38,899 bases of DNA from a virus: IMG/VR virus record IMGVR_UViG_3300037172_000103, positions 1-38,899 of that record. One strand, written 5' to 3'. How positions within the stretch are numbered: the first letter of the stretch is position 1; the number at the start of each line of letters is the position of its first letter. This document shows, one piece after another, positions 6,873 through 15,337 of the stretch. A model generated the notes under the pieces. That model had not been told where the DNA came from, ran no database searches, and saw nothing but the letters and a program-made list of their open reading frames with translations. Made by a program: the position numbers and the translations under genes.

Positions 6873-7207
6873 TTTCCCGGCACGGTGCCCACGGCCGGCG
6901 GGTTGGCGCTGACGGTTGGAATCGCTACTTGTTCCGGCACATCCCGGTTGGGGAACATGTAGAAGGCGCGCAGCGCGATCATGCCGGCAACGCCGGCGCC
7001 CGCAATGTCATGCCGCAGAGTGATCCAGGTGAAATGCGGATTGCCGAAGGTTAAGGCCTGCAGCTCCTTCGCCAGCGTGGTGCCGGCCACGGACGCAAAC
7101 ACCACCGCGCCCGCCTGTACCTGATGCGGCAGCGACGCCCACAGCAGTTTGGCCGAAGTGCGCGAGTCTTTTATTTGGCCAACCGCCCATTGAATCAGCT
7201 TGTTCAT
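6869..7207 (-). CDS. Holin-like protein
   Basis: The 112-residue protein shows two moderately hydrophobic stretches (about residues 30-45, AGAVVFASVAGTTLA, and 68-85, IAGAGVAGMIALRAFYMF), a short N-terminal amphipathic part and a Pro-rich tail. This fits a small two-helix holin that permeabilises the inner membrane to release the lysozyme encoded just upstream. An AAGGGA site precedes the ATG. Holins are too diverse to name a class from sequence alone. Confidence 0.6.
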   Translation of the reverse strand: MNKLIQWAVGQIKDSRTSAKLLWASLPHQVQAGAVVFASVAGTTLAKELQALTFGNPHFTWITLRHDIAGAGVAGMIALRAFYMFPNRDVPEQVAIPTVSANPPAVGTVPGK

Positions 7208-7292
7208 TGTTGATCCCTTCTCGAAAAGTTCCTACCACGGGAACGCTGGGAGACGGGACGGAGCGGGAGCAGCGGGGGAGGAAAGCGAAAGA

Positions 7293-7365
7293 GGCCGTTA
7301 GCCGTTAGCCTTTGGCTGTTGGCTAAAAGTAAGAGCTGAGAGCTAAGAGCTGAGAGCTAAGAGCT
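7293..7365. repeat. Heptad array 6, longest simple run
   Basis: About ten phased units: CCGTTAG, CCTTTGG and CTGTTGG, then alternating TAAGAGC and TGAGAGC. It ends just before the lysozyme stop codon. Confidence 0.9.
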
Positions 7366-7370
7366 GCTTC

Positions 7371-7820
7371 TCACTGCCAAAATCCGGATTCAAACTGCAT
7401 CGCCAGCCGCGCAATGCGCAGCGGCTCTTCGTGATCGGCGGCCGAGCTGAGCAGTTGCGTTTTCGCCGTGGGCCAATCGCCGGCCTTCACCGCCTCCAGA
7501 AATTTCACGAAGCTGGAGAGCTTGTGCGCGCCCATGTTGAAGATCAAATTCTCCATGGCGCCTTTGCGCACCGTGTCGAGGTCCATGGCCCAGGGGAAGT
7601 TGGCCTCGAGCGCGATCGCGGCATTGGCCATGTCTTCGGCCAGCATGAAGTCGCGAACCTTTTTCGAGATCCCGACCGCGGTAAAGTCATGCCCCACGCC
7701 ACCGGTGAGGTTGCCCTTGAGCGTGTCGCCCCGGAGCAGGGTTTTGCCCGTGGCATCGTCGTAAAGGAATTGTTTTTCGTCTTCGTCGCGGCGGAGCTGG
7801 TCTTCGAGGCAGGTGATCAT
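7371..7820 (-). CDS. Endolysin, T4-type lysozyme (GH24)
   Basis: The 149-residue protein has the N-terminal GH24 pattern. LRRDEDEKQFLYDD places Glu13 and Asp22 at the spacing of the T4 lysozyme Glu11 and Asp20 pair. TGGVGHDF corresponds to the TIGIGH region. The C-terminal half (LIFNMGAHKLSSFVKFLEAVKAGDW, then ARLAMQFESGFW) matches the conserved helical lobe of phage lysozymes. It cuts the glycan strands of peptidoglycan. No signal peptide is present, so export through the holin encoded directly downstream is expected. AAAGG seven bases before the ATG supports the start. Confidence 0.88.
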   Translation of the reverse strand: MITCLEDQLRRDEDEKQFLYDDATGKTLLRGDTLKGNLTGGVGHDFTAVGISKKVRDFMLAEDMANAAIALEANFPWAMDLDTVRKGAMENLIFNMGAHKLSSFVKFLEAVKAGDWPTAKTQLLSSAADHEEPLRIARLAMQFESGFWQ

Positions 7821-7840
7821 TTTGAGCCTTTCGCAAATGA

Positions 7841-7896
7841 GCAGTCGGCAGTTGGCAGTTAGCAGCTAGTAGCCAACGGCCAATTGCCAATTGCTG
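7841..7896. repeat. Heptad array 7, adjoins a promoter
   Basis: Units CAGTCGG, CAGTTGG, CAGTTAG, CAGCTAG, then CGGCCAA and TTGCCAA. Its last unit supplies the TTGCTG -35 element of the 7961 promoter. Confidence 0.9.
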
Positions 7897-7926
7897 TTTT
7901 TCTCGGATCGCGCTAGACTCCGATCC
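7891..7926 (+). promoter_or_regulatory. Rightward promoter with GGATCG dyad
   Basis: TTGCTG (7891-7896) and TAGACT (7914-7919) are spaced by 17 bases. A dyad, GGATCG-N10-CGATCC (7905-7926), surrounds the -10. The core is almost identical to the leftward early promoter at 2747-2782. Confidence 0.65.
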
Positions 7927-7960
7927 CAGCAAAGCCCCCCGCTGGGTTTTGGAGGAAGCG

Positions 7961-8203
7961 ATGAAAGTGAATTTCTACTTTGTGTGGGGATCAGGCGCCG
8001 GGGAATGCGACCGCCTGGGCGTGGAGTGTGACGTGTGCGGCGAGCGCTTTTTCGATGTGATGAGCTTCTCGGGCGGCACTGCCAAGGTTCTCGAAAGCTG
8101 CATTCCCGTGGCCATCGAGCACGCCAATGCCATGCATGAATCGCGCGGCGGAAGATTCAAATTCCCCGCGGCAACCGCGCTAAGGGCGTACTTCGATGCC
8201 TAA
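7961..8203 (+). CDS. Small CxxC protein, moron-like
   Basis: The 80-residue protein starts MKVNFYFVWGSGAGEC after a clear GGAGGA site. It has a CDVC motif followed by GERFFDVMSF, and a helical C-terminal half (IPVAIEHANAMHES). It is transcribed rightward, against the late operon, from its own promoter. The stop overlaps the ATG of a following plus-strand frame. No family was recognised. Isolated plus-strand placement with a private promoter is typical of a moron or lysogeny gene. Confidence 0.6.
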   Translation: MKVNFYFVWGSGAGECDRLGVECDVCGERFFDVMSFSGGTAKVLESCIPVAIEHANAMHESRGGRFKFPAATALRAYFDA

Positions 8204-8567
8204 GCCGCGCGTCGAAGAGATCGATACCATCGTCTGCGCCGATGGGCGGGTGCTCTTCCGCCACTACCGGATGGGCGGACGGTACGAGCGGATGCTCTCC
8301 ACCGACACGGTGGCTTTGATCGTGACTTTGGGCGGGTGCTCCCGCGCGCCCAGCTCCGCGGTCGCCGGCGGCAACTCCTCGAGCAGCGCGGTGCAGTCCG
8401 AACAGTATCGCTCGCGCGAGCCGCAGGGGCGCAAGGCCAGCCGGCCACAGCGTTCGCAATATTTGGTCTCAAAGGCTTCGAACATTTGCGCCGTCGGCTG
8501 CTGGACTGCCGCGCTTTCAGCCGGGGCTGTCTTCATGTTCCTTTGGAGCCTCATGCGCGCATTCTAG
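8196..8567 (+). CDS. Possible second moron gene; only the first half looks coding
   Basis: The ATG at 8196 overlaps the stop of the previous gene. About the first 47 residues (MPKPRVEEIDTIVCADGR to LSTDTVALIV) look like real protein. The rest is Ser/Arg-rich and runs antisense to the zinc-ribbon gene at 8264-8554. The end could be a frameshifted or decayed tail, or the whole frame could be spurious. Confidence 0.35.
   Translation: MPKPRVEEIDTIVCADGRVLFRHYRMGGRYERMLSTDTVALIVTLGGCSRAPSSAVAGGNSSSSAVQSEQYRSREPQGRKASRPQRSQYLVSKASNICAVGCWTAALSAGAVFMFLWSLMRAF
8264..8554 (-). CDS. Zinc-ribbon-like small protein
   Basis: The N-terminal half holds two cysteine knuckles, YCERCGRL and YCSDC, 10 residues apart, consistent with a zinc ribbon. 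The C-terminal part overlaps the plus-strand frame and may be less certain. The start could be at Met1 (8554), Met7 or Met24; none has a well-spaced ribosome site. It lies just downstream of the tail hub gene on the same strand. A regulatory or nucleic-acid-binding role is possible. Confidence 0.5.
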   Translation of the reverse strand: MRLQRNMKTAPAESAAVQQPTAQMFEAFETKYCERCGRLALRPCGSRERYCSDCTALLEELPPATAELGAREHPPKVTIKATVSVESIRSYRPPIR

Positions 8568-8591
8568 AGCAATTGGCAGTTGGCAGTTGGC
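8568..8591. repeat. Heptad array 8
   Basis: Units CAATTGG and CAGTTGG (twice) run into the TAG stop (8591-8593) of the tail hub gene. Confidence 0.85.
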
Positions 8592-10696
8592 TACTCCACT
8601 CCCGTCATCACTCCCGTGATCCCGTAAGGCGAGTATTCCCCAAAGTCGCTGGCCGAACTCGGCCCCGTGAATTCATAAATCGATGGATCCGTCTGCCGCG
8701 CAATCAGGTCGACGCCCAGCGCGGGCCCGTCTTTCTCGCCGCGGCCCTCGCCCGCCGGCTCCATCGAAATGGAGGCCTGCGTCACTTCAAAGGTTTGCCC
8801 CAGAATGTTCCAGCGCAAATGGGTATAGCCGAAGGTGTCGCCGGCCTCGAGCTGCAGCGCCGCGGTCTTGCATGGCAGCACCAGCCCTTGCTGGAAGCGC
8901 GTGCGCATCATTGTGATTTTCGCCAGCCGCTGCGCCATCCACAACGACGTCGTGAAATCAAGCTGCAGGTCTTTCCAAAGAATCTGGCCGCCGTCTTCGG
9001 TGTTCAGGTAGTTGGGCTTTCCACCCAGGCCGTTGGCCTGGTAGGCGGGAAAGCTTTGCTCGCGCCAGATGCCGGGCAGTTGCGTCATCGAGACCACGGC
9101 GGCCGGGTTCGCGGGAATGAACGCGGGCCTGAATTTGCCCTTCACTCCATTGCACACATCGCGGATGGAAAGCCGGAAGTCGCCCTTAATGGGCCCGCGC
9201 ATGTCGCCATCGCCCAGGGTCACCAGCGGGGTTTGAAAGCTGCCGGCAAACACATGCCAGAGATCGCCCGGCGGAATCGCCCAGCCCGCCATGGCCGCGC
9301 ACATGGAACTTAAAACGTCGCCTCGATTGGAGGAGTGATCGAACATTCCGTCGGTCGCATACAGGTTTTCGTAGACCACGGTATTGTCGGCGTTCCAGAT
9401 GATCAGTTGCGGCTCTTCGCACACGTTGGCCGCGGCGCTCACCGAATAGAGGTCGATCGAGGCCAGCGGCGCCGCCAGCCCGTAGTCCGTATCCTGCAGA
9501 TAATCGTTCACAATCAGCGCCGAGTTCGAGGGGTTGATGGCATTCCAACTCCGCCCCAGGCAAATCCAGTGCTGCGTACCGTCCACGGCGGTCGCGCCCA
9601 CGCTTGGGATAAAGGCCGGCTCGGTGGCTCCGGAGATGCCGGCCGCTGTCGACTGCTGCAGGTAGCCGAGCGGCGCTTCGATAATCGAGCCCACAGTCCA
9701 GCCGGCGCCCGGCTGCCACGCATCGTTGATCAGGCGCCCGTTCACCAGGTGGCCTTGCGGGTTGCCGTCGCCCCCGGCCGAGATGCTGGCCTGGCCGTCT
9801 CCGTAGCTATTCCAGCTACAGGTGTTGTCGGCCAGCGTTGCGGGAAAGCTGGCAGTGCCTTCGAAATTCGGCCGGGCCCCAGCCGTGCCGCTGGTGGCGC
9901 CGCTGTTTTCCTGCACCCACACAATGGTGCGATTGTCGACAATGTAGGTTTTGGCCTCGTACCCGGTCGAGGGCTTCCACGCGATCGGGACGCGCGTGTC
10001 GATGATCTTCTTTCCCGTCACCAGGAATTGAATGTTTGGGATCTGCCCGGCCTGGAAGACGGCGGTCCACCCCGAATCGGCGCGCAAAATCACATGCACT
10101 TTGGCGCAGCCCTGCTGCCGGCAGGTGGACGAGCTCCACGAAGGATCGGCGCTTACCAGCTCGGGAAAGGGCTGCACGTTGCTGTTGCGCCCGAAATCGA
10201 ACTCGAAAAAGGCGTGCTGCCAGTACATATCGTTGATGCCGCTCGAGCCGCCCGGCATCAGGTGCCACAAGTTATCGCCCACGCCGCCGCCGTAGTAGAG
10301 ATCGCCAATCACGCCGTTGGGGCCAAAGTTGTAAATGATGCCGTCGATGGCCACGCCATCGAAGCTCGAAATCTCATGGCCGGTGAGCGTATAGACCAGG
10401 TGCAGATATTGGTTGGTCGTCTGCAGGTTTTGCGAGGCTGGAAAGCCGGCAAAGGTGAGCACGCCCGCGTCCTGGGATTGCCCATAGATGACGCGCCGCG
10501 GCGAGTTCCCGTTATCAAAGCTGAGCACGCTGACGGAGGCCACGGGCTTGGTGACCGGGCGCAGCGCCATGCCAACGCCGGTGAGCATGGTCGAAACGCC
10601 GATCCCCACCAGCGGGCCCAAGCCGGTGAAGGCGCCCACCGCGATCAGGGCAATGCCGCCAACGATCAGCCCGATTTCTTCAACGGTCTTCGACAT
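8591..10696 (-). CDS. Tail tip hub protein (gpJ-like)
   Basis: The 701-residue protein has a hydrophobic Gly-rich N-terminus (residues about 8-45), then RRVIYGQSQDAGVLTF. A central block with NSALIVNDYLQDTDYGL and AAANVCEE is characteristic of gpJ-type tail hub proteins, and the C-terminal WMAQRLAKITMMRTRFQQGL and LEAGDTFGYTH fit the same family. The hub contacts the host surface at the tail tip and organises central fibres. Two copies of an inserted module (about residues 240-300 and 330-390: W-P-G-x-G-Y/W start, GxSGxxxP middle, W-x-x-G end) interrupt the core. The same module occurs in the connector at 24998. It is the last gene of the tail module. Confidence 0.75.
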   Translation of the reverse strand: MSKTVEEIGLIVGGIALIAVGAFTGLGPLVGIGVSTMLTGVGMALRPVTKPVASVSVLSFDNGNSPRRVIYGQSQDAGVLTFAGFPASQNLQTTNQYLHLVYTLTGHEISSFDGVAIDGIIYNFGPNGVIGDLYYGGGVGDNLWHLMPGGSSGINDMYWQHAFFEFDFGRNSNVQPFPELVSADPSWSSSTCRQQGCAKVHVILRADSGWTAVFQAGQIPNIQFLVTGKKIIDTRVPIAWKPSTGYEAKTYIVDNRTIVWVQENSGATSGTAGARPNFEGTASFPATLADNTCSWNSYGDGQASISAGGDGNPQGHLVNGRLINDAWQPGAGWTVGSIIEAPLGYLQQSTAAGISGATEPAFIPSVGATAVDGTQHWICLGRSWNAINPSNSALIVNDYLQDTDYGLAAPLASIDLYSVSAAANVCEEPQLIIWNADNTVVYENLYATDGMFDHSSNRGDVLSSMCAAMAGWAIPPGDLWHVFAGSFQTPLVTLGDGDMRGPIKGDFRLSIRDVCNGVKGKFRPAFIPANPAAVVSMTQLPGIWREQSFPAYQANGLGGKPNYLNTEDGGQILWKDLQLDFTTSLWMAQRLAKITMMRTRFQQGLVLPCKTAALQLEAGDTFGYTHLRWNILGQTFEVTQASISMEPAGEGRGEKDGPALGVDLIARQTDPSIYEFTGPSSASDFGEYSPYGITGVMTGVE

Positions 10697-10709
10697 AAGA
10701 AATCTCTCG

Positions 10710-10776
10710 ACTGCTAGCTGCTAATTGCTAAATTGCGCTTCCGCGCAGCAGTTGGCCATTTGGCAGTTCGCCAACC
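10710..10776. repeat. Heptad array 9
   Basis: CTGCTAG, CTGCTAA and TTGCTAA units at the hub side, then CAGTTGG, CCATTTG and CAGTTCG units on the NlpC side, with a short interruption between the two. Confidence 0.8.
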
Positions 10777-10779
10777 CCA

Positions 10780-11232
10780 TCAGACTCGCCAGCCGCGTTT
10801 CCAGCGCTGCATGTGCACGCGCACCGTTCCTTTTTCCGACATGCAAACCGCGTAACGGCCGTCGGGTCCCACCACGCCCAGCGCGCCATAGGTGCTCGGG
10901 TTCGCGGGCGTGCTGTTATCCACCCAGACCACATCGCCGCGCCGCGCGCAGGTAATTGGCAGCACTTCCGCCATCGAATGGGCGGCCGCAATGGAGGCGG
11001 CAAAATCGCCCAGCGCGGTCGCTCCGGAAAAGTGCGCGAGAAAAATGGCTTCCGCGCTGGCTTCGTCCGTGGCCACGCCCATGTAGGGCGCGCCCAGCTC
11101 CACGCCCGTGGCCTCGCGGATCCAGCGCGTCACAAAGAGCCCGCAGTTGTAGCGTCCCCAATCGAAGGTGACGTCCTTCGACGAGTGGATAAGAAGGTGC
11201 AAACGGGTTGCCCAATTACTGAATCTCTTCAT
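10780..11232 (-). CDS. NlpC/P60-like tail-associated cysteine peptidase
   Basis: The 150-residue protein resembles phage tail NlpC/P60-type proteins (DUF6950-like). FDWGRYNCGLFVTRWIREATG carries the likely catalytic cysteine, and HSMAEVLP, RRGDVVWVD and GALGVVGPDGRYAV supply the conserved core. These proteins cut peptide crosslinks of peptidoglycan during DNA entry. It lies between the tail tip protein and the hub, the usual place for this peptidase. The catalytic histidine cannot be assigned with confidence. The ATG at 11232 was chosen; an upstream TTG frame is encoded by the repeat array. Confidence 0.7.
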   Translation of the reverse strand: MKRFSNWATRLHLLIHSSKDVTFDWGRYNCGLFVTRWIREATGVELGAPYMGVATDEASAEAIFLAHFSGATALGDFAASIAAAHSMAEVLPITCARRGDVVWVDNSTPANPSTYGALGVVGPDGRYAVCMSEKGTVRVHMQRWKRGWRV

Positions 11233-11245
11233 GAGGAAGGAGCCT

Positions 11246-11279
11246 CTGGCAGTTGGCAATTGGCCAGCGGTTAGCTGTG
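11246..11279. repeat. Heptad array 10
   Basis: Units CAGTTGG, CAATTGG, CCAGCGG and TTAGCTG. It includes the TAA stop (11271-11273) of the tail tip gene. Confidence 0.85.
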
Positions 11280-12200
11280 CACAATCACGGTGCAGGCCAC
11301 GCGGTATTCGCCGATCGGCTGGCTGCCGGAAAACACCACCTGGTGGCAGATGATCAGGCAGGTGCCGGGGCCCACGCCGGTCACCTCCCAGGTAAAAATG
11401 TTTACGGTGGCCACCTTGGGGTTAGTCGATCCCAGGTTGCCCCACCACGCCGCGCCGCTGCCGGCGCCCGAGGGGTAGGTCTTATAGCTGGTGTCGGAGT
11501 AGTTGACCGTCACCTCCATGGTGAAGCTGCCGCCCACGCCAATGTCGGCGCCGTTCGGCGACATAATCATGTCCACCTGGAAGGTGGCGCTGTTGGCGGT
11601 GGGCGAAGGCCAGAACAAAGGGGTGTTGTCGAGCGTGTTCACAAAGCTCATTCCCAGATCGCCGGGAAAATAAATCTGCTGGTCCATGTCGTCGAACTGG
11701 CGGTTGGGCGCCTCATTTAAAAGAATCAGCGGATTTTCGCAGGTGATCGAGAGCGTTGAGGACACGCCGGAGTCTTCCAGCGTGGGCACATCGAGCGCGC
11801 CCGCGAAAACCTGAATCGGGTCGGGGATCAGGAGGCCGGTGGAAGGGTTAAAGAATCCCAGGAAGATTGTGGCCGAGCCGGTGACGCGCACCTGGCCCAC
11901 GGCCTCCGCCACCAGGTTGGCGGGAACGCCGCTCAGCGAAAGAATCACGCTTTGCGCCGCCACTTTGTTGGTTTGCGGAATCGCCGAAATCTTCCCCAGC
12001 CATCCCAGGCCGGTCCAGGCCTGGCCATAAGGAAATGTGGAGAGCGGGCTATAGGCCGGTCCCGCCGGCGTGAGCGTTCCGATCCCGCCAAACAGATACA
12101 GCGTGTTGTCGGCAAACTTCAGAATCACAAAGAAGACAGGCGCGGAAGCGCCGCTGCTCGCGAGCTGCGCAAGAAATGTGGGGGAAAGGGAGCGGGGCAT
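11271..12200 (-). CDS. Tail tip protein with Ig-like C-terminus
   Basis: The 309-residue protein reads like a distal tail/hub adaptor (DUF2163-like). It has WTGLGWLGKISAIPQTNKVAAQSVILSLSGVP, a later IPDPIQVFAGALDVP, and NRQFDDMDQQIYFPGDLGMSFV. From about residue 225 a bacterial Ig-like stretch follows (SFTMEVTVNYSDTSY, NPKVATVNIFTWEVTGVGPGTC). Position between the fibre-like genes and the NlpC/P60 gene matches the distal-tail slot. The stop codon is inside the heptad array. The exact family name is uncertain, while the tail tip role is likely. Confidence 0.65.
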   Translation of the reverse strand: MPRSLSPTFLAQLASSGASAPVFFVILKFADNTLYLFGGIGTLTPAGPAYSPLSTFPYGQAWTGLGWLGKISAIPQTNKVAAQSVILSLSGVPANLVAEAVGQVRVTGSATIFLGFFNPSTGLLIPDPIQVFAGALDVPTLEDSGVSSTLSITCENPLILLNEAPNRQFDDMDQQIYFPGDLGMSFVNTLDNTPLFWPSPTANSATFQVDMIMSPNGADIGVGGSFTMEVTVNYSDTSYKTYPSGAGSGAAWWGNLGSTNPKVATVNIFTWEVTGVGPGTCLIICHQVVFSGSQPIGEYRVACTVIVHS

Positions 12201-12220
12201 GGGGAAAAAAGAAGAGAAGA

Positions 12221-12264
12221 GCCGTTAGCCGTTGGCCGTTGGCGAATTGCCAATTGCGAATTGC
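12221..12264. repeat. Heptad array 11, partly translated
   Basis: Units CCGTTAG, CCGTTGG, CGAATTG and CCAATTG. The 65-aa gene reads into the array, so its C-terminus (IGNSPTANG) is array-encoded. Confidence 0.85.
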
Positions 12265-12422
12265 TCGATCGCCGCTTTCGCGCCCGCGATCCAGCCGCGC
12301 TGCACGTGCTCGCTGAGTGCGTCCCAATCCGATTCGACGGTGGGCATCCATTCGCGGACGCAGGCGAAAAAGCCCTCGTAGCAGGCGCGGCCAAGCGCTT
12401 CGTCGCCGCCGGTCATCATCAT
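12225..12422 (-). CDS. Small tail-region protein, 65 aa
   Basis: The sequence GGDEALGRACYEGFFACVREW, then WDALSEHVQRGWIAGAKAAIEQ, resembles small helical proteins seen near tail genes of many phages. The last nine residues are encoded by the heptad array, which supplies the stop. Three consecutive ATG codons make the start ambiguous by a few residues. Function unknown. Confidence 0.55.
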   Translation of the reverse strand: MMMTGGDEALGRACYEGFFACVREWMPTVESDWDALSEHVQRGWIAGAKAAIEQFAIGNSPTANG

Positions 12423-12451
12423 GGGTTACTCATACTTTACTCATACTTTCA

Positions 12452-15337
12452 TCACGGCAGTTCCGCTTCGCGGGCCTTGAAGCTCACGGTATAAACCTTG
12501 TCCTTATCGATCTTCCATGGGGTCTCGTTCGAGGCCAGGCGAAAGGTTCCCTGGCAGTTGGCGGTCACGATGGTCACGCCATCGGCGAGCGCCTCGCGGA
12601 TGCTGGGGCGAATGCTGAGCGTGACCAGGCCGCCAGAACTGCTCGTGGCATTGGCCAGCACCTTGTGAATGCGCTGCAACCCGCCCACGGCGGTCACCTG
12701 AATGTAATCGCCGGCCGCGGCCCAATTGGCCACCGACGCGATGGCGCCGCGGACGAGGAGCTGATTGGAGCCGCTGAGATTCTCGCCGTTGACCACGGGC
12801 GCGCCGGTCATGGGGCCCTGCGGCGTGGGCCGGTTGTAATCGCCCATCAGGAAAGTGCCGTACTTGCCGAGCAGCATGGCCAGCGCCGAGATCAGCGGTT
12901 CGGCTTGCACCAGCAGCATGGGCGGCCAGGTGGCATCGGCGGTAAACATATCGCCAGGCCACAAGAACACCTGGTCCGAAAGATCGAAGGGCGAATCGTT
13001 CTCGCCGGCAACGTTCTCGAGCGCCAGCGTGAACTCCTGGGGGCCGAGCGTGGAGGGCAGCGTAATGGGATAGGCAAAAGGCACGGGGGGTATGGATACC
13101 TCAAAAATCAAACAGTCCTGGGAGTCGAATAAATGGCCGATGTTCAGCGTGGGCACTTCGTAAATCAGGCAGTCCTGGGTCACGAAAAGCGCGCTCACCA
13201 CCGAGGAAAGCGGCGCCGTGCCGGTGATCGAATCATAGGCCGCGCTGATGGTGCAAGAGCCGGTCGCGACCATGGTCGCAATGCCGTTGGTTGGGGTTGC
13301 GCTGCTGATGGTGGCAATCGCGGTGTTCGAACTGGACCACGTTACGAGGATCGTGATATCGCCGCTCGATCCGTTGCTGTAGTGGCCGGTGGCGAAAAAC
13401 GGAACATTCTGGCCCACAACTTCGGTTGCGGGGTTCGGAACAATCGTGATCGAAGTCAGCGTGATCCCTGTCACCGTCAGGGCTGACGTGCCCGATATCG
13501 AGTGCAGGGTTGCGGTAAGCGTGCTCGAGCCGCCGGCCTCTCCCGTGGCCAGGCCGGTGATGCTAATCTCCGCCACAGCCGGCGCGGAAGAACTCCAGGT
13601 CACGGCCGTGGTCAGGTTCGCGGTGCTGCTATCGCTATAGTGGCCGGTCGCGGTGAACTGCTGCGTGGTGCCCTGGACGATCGTCTGCGGGTTGGGAGTG
13701 ACGACAATCGATGTCAGTGAGATCGATGTAACCGTCAGCGCGGCCGTCCCGGTCTTCCCGCTGAGCGTGGCCGTGATGGTTGCGGTGCCAGCCGAAACTC
13801 CGGTGGCCTGTCCACTCGATCCCGAAGTATTGCTGACCGTCGCCACGCCCGTCGCCGAGGAAGACCAGGTAACGAGTGTGGTGATGTTCGCGGTCGAGCC
13901 ATCGCTGTAAGTACCGGTGGCCGTGAATTGCTGAACGCCGGAAGATGGAATGCTCGCCGTCGCCGGCGTCACCGCAATCGATGAGAGCGTGACCGATCCG
14001 CCCGGCGTGTAACTGATACTGCTGTTCGATTGCGTGCGCACATTCGGAATGCCCTGTGCGATCACGTAAATCGTGTAAGTCGTGCCGGCGGCCCATCCGG
14101 TGACGGTGCTTAAATCAAAAGTCTTCGATCCGCCGGTCGCCTGCGTTCCCAGCACGGCGGCGTTGATCCCATCCGGCGATGCCAGCAGAATGTATTCGCT
14201 GATCGTGGTCTCATCGCCAGTTCCACCCGAGACCGACCAGGAAACGATGGAGCCCGCCAAAGACGCGGCCACAACGATGCCGTTGTCAATGGCATCCTCC
14301 ATCTCCGTACCTTCTTCCCAATCGTTATAAGTGACGTCGAGAATCTCAGCGACGGTTCCACCGCCGGCCTCCGCCGCGGTGATGTGGGAATTTACGAAGG
14401 CCGCCTGCGTGATCCAGCATTTGCCGGAGTCGCGCGGCATCATCTTGCCCTTCGACCAGGAGTAGCTGAAGGTCTCCGTGCCGTTAAAGCCGGCGGAGAT
14501 GGTTAAGACGCTGCCCTTCGAAGATGCCCCCGCGCTGCTGACAAACGAACCTTTCGCGGCGAGGTTGTAGGGATCGGTTCCGCTAACGCCGTTCAGCCAG
14601 GGCTGCACCCAATCAAAGCCGGCATTGCACCAGGACAAGCCCAGCGCTCCCGGGCCCAGGCCAATCACATAGACGCTGCTGGCGTAAGGAGCAAAGGCGG
14701 TCGCATAGTCCACGCCGGCCACTGCGTCGCTCCACACGTAGAGCACCTTCTTGCCGCCGAAGGTGCGGTAATTCGCATCGGGGAAGTAAGTGGTGTTGAC
14801 GTAGGCGAGCCAGCTTTCGAGCAGCGCGGTGGTGAGCGTTGTGCCGCCGCTCGAATCAAGCATCAGCGCATAAGAGAAGCCGCCGCTCATCCCGGCGATT
14901 TGCGATTTGATGAGCAGCGTTACGCTGTCTTCGTATCGCCCGGGCCCGTACCAGTCGATGGTGACGCCATCGTATCCGCGGGCCTGGATGCCGTTCATGG
15001 CGGCACTCACCCAGGCGGTCGTATCGGTATCGACGCCGATGTTTAAGTGGGGAGCGCCTGAGCCGTAGCCTCCAAAATCGTACGGCTCGATCTGAATGAT
15101 TCGCTTCCCGGAGTAGCCCGGCGTCATGGTCTTGACGCTCACCGGCGACACGTGGCAGGGAGTGACGGGATTAAAACTGTCGTCCGAAAGCGCCGAGTTC
15201 ACGGCGATGGTCGCGCCCGCCTGGGTCACATACGAAGTGCCGGTAAAGTTCGGCGGAAAATTCGTCTGGTTATAGGCCGGGTTGGCGGAGGTGTTGTGCG
15301 CCGTGTATGCGGCGACTGTCGTGGTGAGGAATGCCAT
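12452..15337 (-). CDS. Tail fibre/tip fusion: glycosidase-like domain, three Ig-like repeats, tail domain
   Basis: The 961-residue protein is a clear multidomain fusion. Residues about 75-350 look like a GH71/GH99-like TIM barrel, with YDGVTIDWYGPGRYED near 122-137 and YNDWEEGTEME near 337-347. A fibronectin-like segment follows (about 360-450), then three tandem Big_2-type Ig domains of about 85-90 residues with the FTATGTYSDGS / VTWSSS signature. The C-terminal 220 residues (PFDLSDQVFLWPGDMFTAD, LLGKYGTFLMGDYN) look like a phage tail tip domain. A virion-bound glycan hydrolase that clears host surface polysaccharide is inferred. The start directly follows the upstream stop (no gap). Confidence 0.7.
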   Translation of the reverse strand: MAFLTTTVAAYTAHNTSANPAYNQTNFPPNFTGTSYVTQAGATIAVNSALSDDSFNPVTPCHVSPVSVKTMTPGYSGKRIIQIEPYDFGGYGSGAPHLNIGVDTDTTAWVSAAMNGIQARGYDGVTIDWYGPGRYEDSVTLLIKSQIAGMSGGFSYALMLDSSGGTTLTTALLESWLAYVNTTYFPDANYRTFGGKKVLYVWSDAVAGVDYATAFAPYASSVYVIGLGPGALGLSWCNAGFDWVQPWLNGVSGTDPYNLAAKGSFVSSAGASSKGSVLTISAGFNGTETFSYSWSKGKMMPRDSGKCWITQAAFVNSHITAAEAGGGTVAEILDVTYNDWEEGTEMEDAIDNGIVVAASLAGSIVSWSVSGGTGDETTISEYILLASPDGINAAVLGTQATGGSKTFDLSTVTGWAAGTTYTIYVIAQGIPNVRTQSNSSISYTPGGSVTLSSIAVTPATASIPSSGVQQFTATGTYSDGSTANITTLVTWSSSATGVATVSNTSGSSGQATGVSAGTATITATLSGKTGTAALTVTSISLTSIVVTPNPQTIVQGTTQQFTATGHYSDSSTANLTTAVTWSSSAPAVAEISITGLATGEAGGSSTLTATLHSISGTSALTVTGITLTSITIVPNPATEVVGQNVPFFATGHYSNGSSGDITILVTWSSSNTAIATISSATPTNGIATMVATGSCTISAAYDSITGTAPLSSVVSALFVTQDCLIYEVPTLNIGHLFDSQDCLIFEVSIPPVPFAYPITLPSTLGPQEFTLALENVAGENDSPFDLSDQVFLWPGDMFTADATWPPMLLVQAEPLISALAMLLGKYGTFLMGDYNRPTPQGPMTGAPVVNGENLSGSNQLLVRGAIASVANWAAAGDYIQVTAVGGLQRIHKVLANATSSSGGLVTLSIRPSIREALADGVTIVTANCQGTFRLASNETPWKIDKDKVYTVSFKAREAELP

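Noticed and set aside
7293-7365. Heptad arrays as possible CRISPR arrays
   Set aside because: Units are 7 bases and degenerate, without spacers, and no cas gene is present.
8336-10717. Long plus-strand open frames of 325 and 460 residues opposite the tail hub gene
   Set aside because: They are antisense to the hub gene, arginine/histidine/glycine-rich and without motifs. High GC at third positions produces such shadows.
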